From the NCBI RefSeq assembly GCF_035998675.1, contig NZ_DASYHI010000022.1, positions 1 to 64,000 of the forward strand: a DNA stretch of 64,000 nt. The letters are read 5' to 3'. This document shows, piece by piece, positions 25,835-34,498 of the stretch. The notes under the pieces were generated by a model. That model ran no database searches and had not been told where the DNA came from. It worked only from the letters and a program-made list of their open reading frames with translations. Within the stretch, counting starts at the first letter, position 1, and each line of letters begins with the position of its first letter. This DNA is from Telluribacter sp035998675 (lineage in GTDB: Bacteria; Bacteroidota; Bacteroidia; Cytophagales; Spirosomataceae). Position numbers and translations under genes: made by a program.

Positions 25835-26557
25835 ATGATTCCAGCTATTACCCCTCCCCTGCCAACTTTGCCAGTTTCAGTCCTTTATAACCATACCCAC
25901 CGACTGTTGGTAGCCCTGGACTGCATTGTTTTTGGTTACGATGAGGAAGCGGGTTTACAAATATTGCTCGTAAAGCGGCATCTGCATCCGGAAAAAGGAA
26001 GTTGGGCCCTGATGGGGGGACTTTTAAACAAAGATGAAAATCTGGATCAGGCCGCCCAACGAATCCTGTACCACCTGACCGGCATGACCAACGTTTACCT
26101 TGAGGAATTGAAGGTATTTAGCTGCCAGCACCGCGACCCGGTCGAGAGAACCATATCAGTGACCTATACCGCCCTGGTTGATATTCATAATTATCAGCAC
26201 CAGCTAACCGAGGAATTTGAAGCCCGCTGGTTCCCGGCGGCCGAACTACCGGACCTCATTTTTGACCATAATGAAATGGTGCGCTATGCCAAGCACCACC
26301 TGAAACAAAAAGCGGCTTTGCAACCAATTGGATTTGAGTTACTCCCGGACAAATTCACCTTTACCCAGCTCCGCAAACTCTACGATGCCATTTACGAAAC
26401 CCAACTGGACAAAGGAAACTTCCGGCGGATGATGCTGGCGACGGGTCTGTTGGTACAGCTGAAGGAAAAAGATAAAACCGGTTCGAAAAAGGGAGCCTAC
26501 TTTTACCAGCTCAATACACAGAAGTACCAGGACCGGCTTTCCACCTTTTTTTCCTGA
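25835..26557 (+). CDS. Nudix-fold transcriptional regulator (NrtR/AraR-like), degenerate Nudix box
   Basis: 240 residues. The N-terminal Nudix fold (about 25-150: VALDCIVFGYD, LQILLVKRHLHPEKGSWALMGG) is followed by a winged-helix-like C-terminal domain (IGFELLPDKFTFTQLRKLYDAIYETQLDKGNFRRMM), the arrangement of NrtR and AraR-type regulators common in Bacteroidota. The catalytic Nudix box should read G-x5-E-x7-R-E-U-x-E-E. Here the Glu residues after Arg are lost (QRILYHLTG), so hydrolysis is unlikely and the domain probably senses a sugar or nucleotide ligand. No sugar or NAD gene lies beside it, so its regulon cannot be read from context. The promoter region contains four GTAC sites in 100 bases. 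Confidence 0.85.
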   Translation: MIPAITPPLPTLPVSVLYNHTHRLLVALDCIVFGYDEEAGLQILLVKRHLHPEKGSWALMGGLLNKDENLDQAAQRILYHLTGMTNVYLEELKVFSCQHRDPVERTISVTYTALVDIHNYQHQLTEEFEARWFPAAELPDLIFDHNEMVRYAKHHLKQKAALQPIGFELLPDKFTFTQLRKLYDAIYETQLDKGNFRRMMLATGLLVQLKEKDKTGSKKGAYFYQLNTQKYQDRLSTFFS

Positions 26558-26768
26558 GTACCTTTTTCCTAAAGCCCTTACTCTTTCCCGGTCACCTCTC
26601 CCCGGAACAAGGTGCTATACCTTTGTCCTAGCTCCCCTATTAACCGGCTCCTGTCAAACAAAACTCTCCCTTTCTCTCTTTTTGGATAAATTTCAAAAAA
26701 AGTTGCTCCGACTTTTATTATAAAAAGTATTTTTTACTTTTATCGTACTTTGGAGTCTAAGACGCTTA

Positions 26769-26837
26769 TTGATAGGTTGGTTAATCAGTAATAAACAGAA
26801 GGCTTTTGCCCCTGCGGAAGCCTTCTGTCTCTATCAA
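26769..26837 (+). promoter_or_regulatory. Structured leader upstream of the ECF sigma gene
   Basis: A perfect 11-base stem, ACAGAAGGCTT (26795-26805) with AAGCCTTCTGT (26818-26828), is enclosed by an outer pair TTGATAG (26769-26775) and CTATCAA (26831-26837). It sits between a T-rich promoter-like stretch (TACTTTGG near 26745-26752) and the ATG at 26891. No T tract follows, so it reads as a 5' leader structure rather than a terminator. 26558-26768 otherwise shows nothing coding. Confidence 0.5.
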
Positions 26838-26890
26838 ATAGTTTGCATTCTGTTCTACCTATCACCACCACAAAAATCTACGTAACGCCA

Positions 26891-27451
26891 ATGGCTCATA
26901 AGGATACTTCGGATGACGCGTACCTTTGGAAAGAGTTTAAAAACAGTGACCGAAAGGCGTTTGGGGTACTTTATAATCAGTACAATTATACCTTACTGCA
27001 ATACGGGAAAAAGTTAGGGGTTGACAGCATGGTGGTCCAGGATGCCATCCATGACCTGTTTGTGGACCTCTGGAAAATGCGCCAGAACCTGGCAGAGGAA
27101 GTAGCCGTACCCTACTACCTTTGCCGTTCACTGCGTCGTCGGCTGCATATTCAGCAAAAGGGAAAAATGACCACCGTGGAAGAGCGACACGAACTGTCAC
27201 TGCTGAGCAAATGCCACGAATCAGAAATTATTGGCCGGGAAGTCTCCGAGCGGCAGAGTATGTTCCTGACTTCGGCGCTCTGCCTCCTGTCAAAACGGGA
27301 GCGGGAAGTAATTCAACTCCGTTTTTTTCAGAGCAAGTCGGTCCGTGAAGTAAGTACCTTACTTTCCATCCGGGAACAAACGGTCCGGAACCTGATACAA
27401 CGGGCCCTGGGCAAAATTCGCGCTCAGTTGCCGTACTCGCTCCTCTACTAA
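26891..27451 (+). CDS. ECF-family RNA polymerase sigma factor, orphan
   Basis: 186 residues from ATG 26891; the frame continues to a TTG at 26843. Region 2 (LWKEFKNSDRKAFGVLYNQYNYTLLQYGKKL, then DAIHDLFVDLWKMRQNL) and region 4 (LLSKREREVIQLRFFQSKSVREVSTLLSIREQTVRNLIQRAL) are both present. Bacteroidota commonly pair such factors with a FecR-type anti-sigma factor and SusCD transporters, but neither is here: the next gene is glpD. Control may therefore act on the transcript, since a folded leader precedes the gene, or through an anti-sigma encoded elsewhere. Confidence 0.93.
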   Translation: MAHKDTSDDAYLWKEFKNSDRKAFGVLYNQYNYTLLQYGKKLGVDSMVVQDAIHDLFVDLWKMRQNLAEEVAVPYYLCRSLRRRLHIQQKGKMTTVEERHELSLLSKCHESEIIGREVSERQSMFLTSALCLLSKREREVIQLRFFQSKSVREVSTLLSIREQTVRNLIQRALGKIRAQLPYSLLY

Positions 27452-27457
27452 CCGGGG

Positions 27458-27488
27458 TTTTCCGGCTGCCCCGGAGGTTGTATTTTTG
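27458..27488 (+). promoter_or_regulatory. Promoter of glpD
   Basis: TATTTTTG at 27481-27488 matches the -7 consensus TAnnTTTG exactly. TTTT at 27458-27461, 19 bases before it, can serve as the -33 element. A small CCGGGG/CCCCGG hairpin at 27452-27474, directly after the sigma factor stop, overlaps the promoter and could be a weak terminator. The expected transcript begins about 55 bases before the glpD ATG. Confidence 0.6.
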
Positions 27489-27551
27489 TGGCGAAGCAAA
27501 AAATCATAGCTTTGCGCAGGGTGTTTTCCCTGTATCAGCAACTGCCTTTCC

Positions 27552-29186
27552 ATGAACCGCTCCCAAAATCTGCTTCGCCTCCAGGAAGAATCTTTTGATA
27601 TTTGTATTATTGGCGGGGGCGCCAGCGGTACCGGCTGCGCGCTGGATGCCGCCCTGCGGGGGTACAAAGTAGCGCTCATTGACCGGAAAGATTTTTCTTC
27701 CGAAACCTCCTCCCGTTCTACCAAACTCATTCATGGCGGGGTCCGCTATCTGGAACAAGCATTCCGAAATCTGGACCTGGCCCAACTCAAGCAGGTACGC
27801 CATGGTTTGGAAGAACGCCACATTGTGCTTAAAAATGCCCCCCATCTGGCCCGTCCCCTCGCCTTACTCACCCCCGTTTCATCCTGGCTGGAGGGTGTCT
27901 ACTTCAGCATTGGCCTCCGGATATATGACCTTTTTGCCCAACAGGACTCGCTCCCCAAAAGTAAGTGGCTAAGCAAAAAAGAGGTACTTAACCGAATGCC
28001 GACCCTTGACCCAAAAAAACTCCACAGCGCAGTACTGTATTACGACGGTCAACTGGATGACGCGCGTTACTGCCTGGCGCTGGCGCAGTCGGCCTATCGG
28101 GAAGGTACCGTTTTGGCTAACTATGTGTCGGTAGTTGGTTTTGAAAAAAATGAGCAGGGGAAACTCCTGACGGCCCGGGTACGGGATGAGTTAGAAAGGA
28201 GAGAACTTTCGATTAAAGCCGGACTGTTTATCAATTGTACCGGACCTTTTTCGGATGAAATCCGGCTCATGGCGAATCCGGCCCTGCCTACCCGCATTCG
28301 CCCGAGCAAAGGCGTCCATATTGTACTACCCAAAGAGGTACTTCAAAGCAACGATGCCATGCTGATACCCAAAACCAGCGACGGTCGGGTGGTATTTGCG
28401 ATACCTTTTGGCAATGAACTTCTGGTAGGAACAACCGACACCGAGTACCAGGAAATAGACAAGGAACCGGTTCTGAATAAAACCGAAGTCCGGTTTCTGC
28501 TTGACACGCTGACTCCCTTTCTGGCTACTATGCCCCGGCCTGAGCAAGTTAAAGCAGGGTTTGGCGGATTAAGGCCCCTGCTTTCGGCCGATCCGCGTAA
28601 AGCTACCAAACGCCTCACCCGCGACCACGAAGTAGAGCACGATTTGGGCTCCAATCTGGTAAGCCTGCTGGGGGGAAAATGGACGACCTACCGGCTCATG
28701 GCCAAGGATACCCTGGATGAAGTTGAAAAACTATTAGGACAGGAAAATCCCTGCCGCACGGCGGACCATATTCTGGTGGGTGGAGATGGCTTTACCACCG
28801 AAAGCTGGAAGGAAATAAGTACCTCCTACGGGTTGGAGGAATCGGTCAGCCGGCATCTGGCTAACCGTTACGGGTCACAGGCTTCAAAAGTAGCCGACCT
28901 GATTCGGGAAGATGCTGCCCTGGGGGAACACCTGCTTCCGGATTATCCGTTTTTAAAGGCGGAGGTTGTGTATGCCGCACGGGAAGAAATGGCGGTAACC
29001 CCGCGTGATATCCTGGCCCGCCGGATGCGCCTGGAAATAATGGACTGGGCAGGTACCCTGTCCTGCCTGCCCACCGTAGCCGAACTAATGGCCCCGGTTC
29101 TGGGCTGGACCCAGTCTACCACCCGGCAAATGGTGGAAGAATATGGTACCTACCTGACCAATGTGAGAAGAGAAGCGGGCATTTAA
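27552..29186 (+). CDS. glpD: Aerobic glycerol-3-phosphate dehydrogenase
   Basis: 544 residues. FAD-binding Rossmann motif near the N-terminus (DICIIGGGASGTGCALDAALRGYKVALID), the family signature TSSRSTKLIHGGVRYLEQ, then INCTGPFSDEIR, RPSKGVHIVLPKE, ELLVGTTDTEY and GGLRPLLS, LLGGKWTTYRLMA, and a C-terminal domain with EEMAVTPRDILARRMRLE. It oxidises glycerol-3-phosphate to dihydroxyacetone phosphate at the inner membrane and feeds electrons to quinone. No glpK or glpF lies beside it. It has its own promoter and converges head-on with mutB with one base between the stops. Confidence 0.97.
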   Translation: MNRSQNLLRLQEESFDICIIGGGASGTGCALDAALRGYKVALIDRKDFSSETSSRSTKLIHGGVRYLEQAFRNLDLAQLKQVRHGLEERHIVLKNAPHLARPLALLTPVSSWLEGVYFSIGLRIYDLFAQQDSLPKSKWLSKKEVLNRMPTLDPKKLHSAVLYYDGQLDDARYCLALAQSAYREGTVLANYVSVVGFEKNEQGKLLTARVRDELERRELSIKAGLFINCTGPFSDEIRLMANPALPTRIRPSKGVHIVLPKEVLQSNDAMLIPKTSDGRVVFAIPFGNELLVGTTDTEYQEIDKEPVLNKTEVRFLLDTLTPFLATMPRPEQVKAGFGGLRPLLSADPRKATKRLTRDHEVEHDLGSNLVSLLGGKWTTYRLMAKDTLDEVEKLLGQENPCRTADHILVGGDGFTTESWKEISTSYGLEESVSRHLANRYGSQASKVADLIREDAALGEHLLPDYPFLKAEVVYAAREEMAVTPRDILARRMRLEIMDWAGTLSCLPTVAELMAPVLGWTQSTTRQMVEEYGTYLTNVRREAGI

Positions 29187-29187
29187 A

Positions 29188-31341
29188 CTAGCCCTGCTCC
29201 TCCTCCATGAGCTCTTTCAGAATTTTCTGGGCGGCAATAGAGATAATGGTACCGGGCCCAAATACCCCCTTTACTCCGGCATCGTACAGGTACTGGTAAT
29301 CTTGGGCCGGAATTACGCCCCCGGCAATGACCATTATGTCTTCCCGGCCAATTTTCCGGAGTTCTTCAATAAGCTGGGGTACCAGTGTCTTATGCCCGGC
29401 GGCCAGGCTGGAAGCGCCCACTACGTGAACATCGTTTTCTGCGGCCTGACGAGCTACTTCTTCGGGTGTCTGGAACAGCGGCCCCATATCTACGTCAAAA
29501 CCCAGGTCGGCAAAGCTGGTAGCAATTACTTTTGCTCCGCGGTCATGCCCATCCTGCCCCATTTTAGCCACCATAATCCGGGGCCGACGGCCTTCCATTT
29601 CCGCAAATCGGTCTGCCATTTCTTTGGCGAGGCGAAAGTTTTCATCATCCGAAACTTCCGCGCTGTATACTCCTGACACTGATCTTATTACTGCTTTATA
29701 TCTACCAAAAATAGTTTCCATCGCATCCGAAATCTCCCCCAGTGTCGCCCGCTTACGGGCCGCTTCCACGGCCAGATCCAGCAGGTTACTTTCCATATCG
29801 GTACCACCAGCCTTTGTACAGGCGGTAGTCAGTGCGGCCAGTGCAGTCTCCACCTCCGGCTGACTACGCTCACTCTTTACCTTCTGCAGGCGGGCAATCT
29901 GGGATAAACGTACGGCCTGGTTGTCAATATCCAAAATTTCAATGGATTCTTCCGAATCGGCTTTAAATTTATTCACCCCCACAATCACATCCTTGCCCGA
30001 ATCAATACGGGCCTGTTTTCGGGCCGCGGCTTCTTCAATCCGCATTTTGGGCAGCCCGGTTTCGATGGCTTTTGTCATTCCGCCCAGCTGCTCCACTTCC
30101 TCTATGAGTGCCCAGGCCCGCTGCACCAGTTCGTGGGTCAGGTACTCCACGTAGTAAGAACCACCCCAGGGGTCCACCGCGCGGTTGATGTCGGTTTCGT
30201 GTTGTAGAAACAGCTGCGTATTACGGGCAATACGGGCCGAGAAGTCAGTAGGCAGGGCTATGGCTTCGTCGAGCGAGTTGGTGTGCAACGACTGGGTGTG
30301 GCCCAGCACGGCAGCCATGGCTTCGACGCAGGTACGTGTAACGTTATTGAAAGGGTCCTGCTCGGTCAGGCTATAGCCACTGGTCTGGCAGTGGGTTCGC
30401 AGCGCCAGCGACTTGCTGTTTTTGGGATTGAACTGATCTACAATTTTGGCCCAGAGCAGGCGTCCCGCCCGGAGCTTGGCAATTTCCATAAAATGATTCA
30501 TGCCAATTCCCCAGAAAAAGGACAGGCGCGGGGCAAAGTCGTCAATATCCATGCCCGCTCTAAGTCCGGTACGGATATATTCCAGTCCATCGGCCAGGGT
30601 GTAGGCCAGTTCCAGGTGGGCCGGCGCGCCCGCCTCGTGCATGTGGTACCCGCTAATACTGATGGAGTTGAACCGGGGCATGAGCCGGGAAGAATAAGCA
30701 AAAATATCGCCCACAACCCGCATGGAAGGCGCAGGCGGATAAATATAGGTATTCCGGACCATGAACTCTTTCAGAATATCGTTCTGGATAGTCCCGGAAA
30801 GCTTTTCAACGGGTACGCCCTGCTCCTCAGCCGCTACTATGAAAAAAGCCATAATGGGGATAACGGCTCCGTTCATGGTCATCGAAACAGACATCTCATC
30901 CAGCGGAATCTGATCGAAGAGAATCTTCATATCTTCGACGGTATCAATGGCAACCCCGGCTTTTCCTACATCTCCAACTACCCGCGGGTGGTCGGAGTCG
31001 TAGCCCCGATGGGTGGCCAGGTCAAAAGCCACCGAAAGGCCTTTTTGTCCGCCCGCCAGGTTGCGCCGGTAAAAAGCATTGGACTCTTCCGCCGTAGAAA
31101 ATCCGGCGTACTGCCGGATAGTCCAGGGGCGCTGCAGGTACATGGTACTGTAAGGGCCACGCAAAAAGGGAGGAAGCCCCGCCCCGAATTGCAGGTGTTC
31201 GGCCTGAGCCGCATCCTGTAAAGTATACCTGGCTTTCAGCTTTATGCCTTCGGACGTGGTCACCTGCTTTCCCTGGGCAGCGGAAGCAAGTGAAAGGTTG
31301 GTCGGCAGCGGACCTTTTATGTTGGAGAAATCTGGTTTCAT
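29188..31341 (-). CDS. mutB: Methylmalonyl-CoA mutase, large subunit
   Basis: 717 residues. The TIM-barrel catalytic half shows RGPYSTMYLQRPWTIRQYAGF, KGLSVAFDLATHRGYDSDHPRV, MTMNGAVIPIMAFF and RTHCQTSGYSLTEQDPFNNV, and the C-terminal half carries the cobalamin-binding domain (KMGQDGHDRGAKVIATSFADLGFD with the DxHxxG His that ligates cobalt, VVGASSLAAGH, and AGGVIPAQDY). It isomerises methylmalonyl-CoA to succinyl-CoA together with MutA, encoded 29 bases upstream on the same strand. The pair links propionate and odd-chain or branched amino-acid breakdown to the TCA cycle. Confidence 0.97.
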   Translation of the reverse strand: MKPDFSNIKGPLPTNLSLASAAQGKQVTTSEGIKLKARYTLQDAAQAEHLQFGAGLPPFLRGPYSTMYLQRPWTIRQYAGFSTAEESNAFYRRNLAGGQKGLSVAFDLATHRGYDSDHPRVVGDVGKAGVAIDTVEDMKILFDQIPLDEMSVSMTMNGAVIPIMAFFIVAAEEQGVPVEKLSGTIQNDILKEFMVRNTYIYPPAPSMRVVGDIFAYSSRLMPRFNSISISGYHMHEAGAPAHLELAYTLADGLEYIRTGLRAGMDIDDFAPRLSFFWGIGMNHFMEIAKLRAGRLLWAKIVDQFNPKNSKSLALRTHCQTSGYSLTEQDPFNNVTRTCVEAMAAVLGHTQSLHTNSLDEAIALPTDFSARIARNTQLFLQHETDINRAVDPWGGSYYVEYLTHELVQRAWALIEEVEQLGGMTKAIETGLPKMRIEEAAARKQARIDSGKDVIVGVNKFKADSEESIEILDIDNQAVRLSQIARLQKVKSERSQPEVETALAALTTACTKAGGTDMESNLLDLAVEAARKRATLGEISDAMETIFGRYKAVIRSVSGVYSAEVSDDENFRLAKEMADRFAEMEGRRPRIMVAKMGQDGHDRGAKVIATSFADLGFDVDMGPLFQTPEEVARQAAENDVHVVGASSLAAGHKTLVPQLIEELRKIGREDIMVIAGGVIPAQDYQYLYDAGVKGVFGPGTIISIAAQKILKELMEEEQG

Positions 31342-31370
31342 TCTTTTATTTTATAGTGGGTACCCGCCTT

Positions 31371-32762
31371 TTAAATCGTTTGTTTGACCCACGCTTCACT
31401 CAACTGGTACCGGGGCAAAAGCGTTAATTTATTCCCGCCCTGCACGGGTTGGACAGGTACCCTGGGAGATTTTTCCTCCGGGCTATCCTCCGTCCGGTAT
31501 TTGGTTACTCCTACTATTACTTTTCCGTTTTGTACCGCTTCCTGCCTGGCCTGCCACACCTTTTGAATTTCGGACTGAATAACCCCCTGCTCAAAAGCCC
31601 TGACAAGTCCTCCCTGCTTTTCTACCTCCAGAAATAAATCCCAGGCGGCTTCGGCCATTCGGTGGGTAAGTACCTCCAGGTAATACGAACCAGCCGCCGG
31701 ATCGGCTACTTTGTCAAGGTACCCTTCTTCCTTCAGGATCAGGGAAACATTGCGGGCAATACGCTCTGAAAAATCAGACGGCTGACGGAAGGTAGCGTCA
31801 TAGGCATGGATCGTAAGCGCGTCGCAACCACCCAACGCGGCACTCATCGCTTCGGAGGTGGCCCGGAGCATATTGGTGTGGGGAGTAGCCGTAGCATCGT
31901 AAAACCCCGAGTTGCGGGCATGTACATACGGCTGCGCCGGTTCATCCGGTAGCTGATAAGCCGTCAGGACCCGCCTGTAAAGATACCTGAAGGCGCGGAG
32001 CCGGGCTATTTCGCTTAAATAATCGGTCCCAATTGAAAAAGAAAAAAACAGACCCTTGGTTACCTCCGGTACCTTCAGACCGGCCTCGGTTAGCCGGTCG
32101 AGGTACTCCACGGCGGCGGCCAGCGAAAAAGCCAGTTCCTGAATCAGGCTGCCCCCTGCCTCGTGGTAGGCCTGACTACTTACCATGAGCGGCCTGAAAT
32201 CGGGCATTTCTCTGGTAAGCCCAAGTACCTCCCGGAGCTGTTCCATTTCTGAGCTATACCCTTCACCGGTTTGCATCCAGTTGGACAAAGGGTCAGCCGC
32301 TACTCCTCCCTTTAAATGGTAGCCCGCGTTCTGGTGCAGGTACTTCTTCAGTGCTTCCCACTGCCCCTCCAGCTCAAACACCACCGGCGTATCGGTTAGC
32401 CGCACATTGTTTACTGTTTTTCGAAAATCTTCCGGGGTTAACGGGGCGTCACCAAGGTAGAGCCATATGGCATCCGCTCCCGCGGCCAACGCTTTATGGA
32501 TAAGCTGATTAGTATCAGTTGGTGCCGTAAAACGTATACTGGATTGAGTGAGCCAGCCCGGCTGCTGCTTCTGGCAGACTTGTATTTCATTTACCTGCGA
32601 GTCAGGCACTTCGGCGGCAGTATAATAAGGCTCTATGGCGACAGATTCCGTAAGTTTCCACCCCAGTTCTTCATACGCCGTTCCTTTCAGATCTTTTTCA
32701 ACCTGTCTTTTCCAGGCTTTCTTATCAGCTGACGGGAAAGATTCAAACAACGGCTGATTCAT
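31371..32762 (-). CDS. mutA: Methylmalonyl-CoA mutase, small subunit
   Basis: 463 residues. It carries the mutase-type barrel (VGVTKYRTEDS, FFSFSIGTDYLSEIARLRAFRYLYR, RNSGFYDATATPHTNMLRATSEAMSAALGGCDALTIHAYD, VADPAAGSYYLEVLTHRMAEAAWDLFLEVE) but ends before any cobalamin domain. Many small subunits continue for another 100-150 residues; this short form is common in Bacteroidota. It forms the heterodimer with MutB. The N-terminus (FPSADKKAWKRQVEKDLKG) is typical. No promoter was clearly identified in the 235-base gap shared with dnaA. Confidence 0.93.
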   Translation of the reverse strand: MNQPLFESFPSADKKAWKRQVEKDLKGTAYEELGWKLTESVAIEPYYTAAEVPDSQVNEIQVCQKQQPGWLTQSSIRFTAPTDTNQLIHKALAAGADAIWLYLGDAPLTPEDFRKTVNNVRLTDTPVVFELEGQWEALKKYLHQNAGYHLKGGVAADPLSNWMQTGEGYSSEMEQLREVLGLTREMPDFRPLMVSSQAYHEAGGSLIQELAFSLAAAVEYLDRLTEAGLKVPEVTKGLFFSFSIGTDYLSEIARLRAFRYLYRRVLTAYQLPDEPAQPYVHARNSGFYDATATPHTNMLRATSEAMSAALGGCDALTIHAYDATFRQPSDFSERIARNVSLILKEEGYLDKVADPAAGSYYLEVLTHRMAEAAWDLFLEVEKQGGLVRAFEQGVIQSEIQKVWQARQEAVQNGKVIVGVTKYRTEDSPEEKSPRVPVQPVQGGNKLTLLPRYQLSEAWVKQTI

Positions 32763-32974
32763 AGCACTTCCATGGTTAATCCTATACTATACTAAATATA
32801 TGTTTAACAAATCTACGAATTTGAGATTACATTTTTTCAATTGAATTGCCCATTGAAACCGTACCTGCTTTTGTTCCATTGGATTATTCCTTTAGTTTTA
32901 AATTCCGGCTTGATTTCGGCAAGAAGTAGTAGTAAATTCATCTCGGTTTATATGCCCGGCTGTATCTATTTTTC

Positions 32975-32982
32975 TATCTTTG
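32975..32982 (+). promoter_or_regulatory. -7 promoter element of dnaA
   Basis: TATCTTTG matches TAnnTTTG exactly and lies 15 bases before ATG 32998. If used, transcription begins only a few bases before that ATG, which argues against the TTG start at 32980 that would fall inside the promoter. No DnaA-box consensus (TTATCCACA) was found in 32763-32997. Confidence 0.5.
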
Positions 32983-32997
32983 CCCTCCCGAAAAAAT

Positions 32998-34452
32998 ATG
33001 ACACCAGATTACGTAAGCTTTACCTTGGAAAAAATATCCTCACATAAAGAAGTAGATATCGTTTGGGATAAGTGCCTACGGATCATTCAGGAGAATATTC
33101 CGGACCAGAGCTTTAAAACCTGGTTTGAGCCCATTCGACCGCTACGTCTTCAGGGTAAAGTACTTACTATACAGGTACCCAGTCAGTTTTTCTATGAGTG
33201 GCTGGAAGACAACTACGTGCACCTGCTCCGGAAAGCCCTCGACTTTGCCATTGGCCGGGACGGAATGCTGGAATATTCCATCATAGTGGATACGGGCAAC
33301 GAATCGCATCAGCCGCTGACGATGAACGTTCCGACGGCCAAAACACCCCAGTCTTCCCGACCGGATAATTTTGGTACCGATCCGCGCAAAGCTCCCAATA
33401 ATCCGGTTAAAGATCAGGATTCGCTCCAGCTGGACACCTACCTCAACGGCAACTACTCCTTCGATAACTTTATTGAAGGAGACTGTAACCGGCTGGCGCG
33501 TTCGGCCGGATTTGCCGTGGCGCAGCGTCCGGGCCTTACTTCGTTTAATCCCCTGATGGTGTACGGCGGCGTAGGACTGGGCAAAACGCACCTGGTTCAG
33601 GCCATCGGCAACTACATTCGTAATCACTTCAACGATAAGTTGGTGCTGTATGTTTCGTCGGAGAAATTCACCAATCAGTTTATCAACTCCATCCGGAATA
33701 ATAATCTGCAGGAGTTTACGGACTTCTACATGAAGGTAGATGTACTGGTCATTGACGACGTTCAGTTTCTTTCGGGAAAAGAAAAAACGCAGGATACCTT
33801 TTTTCACATATTCAACCACCTGCACCAGATGGGCAAGCAGATAGTCATGACCAGTGACCGTCCGCCGCGCGAGTTGCAGGGCCTACAGGACCGCCTCCTG
33901 TCGCGCTTTAAGTGGGGACTTACTGCTGACCTTCAGACACCTGACTTTGAAACGCGTATCGCCATTATCCAGAAAAAGCTACAGGCTGAAGGTATTTATA
34001 TTGATTACGACGTAATCGAATACATTGCGCATAGTGTCAATACCAACGTGCGTGAACTGGAAGGCGTTATTATTTCCCTGATGGCGCAGGCGTCGCTGAC
34101 GCGCCGGGAGATAGACGTAGAGCTGGCCAAAAATACGCTCCGGAATATCGTCATGGAGGAAGATAAGGAAGTGACGATTGATACCATTCAGGAAATAGTA
34201 GCTGATTACTTCGAAGTTAGTATTGCTGACCTTAAGAGCAAGAGTCGTAAAAAAGAAAATGTGTACCCCCGCCAACTGGCCATGTTCCTGGCCAAAGAGT
34301 ACACTGACCTGCCTCTCAAATCCATTGGTTACCATTTTGGCGGTCGGGACCACAGTACGGTTATTCACTCCATTCAGAGCATACACGAGCTCATGGGCAA
34401 TGACTCCGACGTGGAAGAAACCGTTCAGAAGTTACGCAGCTACTTTAAGTAG
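32998..34452 (+). CDS. dnaA: Chromosomal replication initiator DnaA
   Basis: 484 residues from ATG 32998. Domain I (WDKCLRIIQENIPDQSFKTWFEPI) is followed by a variable linker with Pro and Asn, the AAA+ domain (Walker A YGGVGLGKTHL; Walker B VDVLVIDDVQFLSGKE; sensor regions SDRPPRELQGLQDRLLSRFKWGL), and the C-terminal DNA-binding domain with the DnaA signature (YTDLPLKSIGYHFGGRDHSTVIHSI). It binds oriC and opens DNA for replication. No dnaN, gyrB or DnaA boxes lie beside it, so oriC is probably elsewhere. Confidence 0.98.
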   Translation: MTPDYVSFTLEKISSHKEVDIVWDKCLRIIQENIPDQSFKTWFEPIRPLRLQGKVLTIQVPSQFFYEWLEDNYVHLLRKALDFAIGRDGMLEYSIIVDTGNESHQPLTMNVPTAKTPQSSRPDNFGTDPRKAPNNPVKDQDSLQLDTYLNGNYSFDNFIEGDCNRLARSAGFAVAQRPGLTSFNPLMVYGGVGLGKTHLVQAIGNYIRNHFNDKLVLYVSSEKFTNQFINSIRNNNLQEFTDFYMKVDVLVIDDVQFLSGKEKTQDTFFHIFNHLHQMGKQIVMTSDRPPRELQGLQDRLLSRFKWGLTADLQTPDFETRIAIIQKKLQAEGIYIDYDVIEYIAHSVNTNVRELEGVIISLMAQASLTRREIDVELAKNTLRNIVMEEDKEVTIDTIQEIVADYFEVSIADLKSKSRKKENVYPRQLAMFLAKEYTDLPLKSIGYHFGGRDHSTVIHSIQSIHELMGNDSDVEETVQKLRSYFK

Positions 34453-34498
34453 TACCATCGGCGGTTGGTCGGCCCCTGTTGTTTAACCGGCTCCTCCT

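Noticed and set aside
30283..31221. 312-codon plus-strand open frame
   Set aside because: It lies wholly inside mutB on the other strand; the mutB frame is fully conserved, and the antisense frame has no family resemblance. The long frame is a by-product of codon bias.
32763..32997. Replication origin next to dnaA
   Set aside because: No TTATCCACA-type DnaA boxes or AT-rich unwinding repeat cluster was found.
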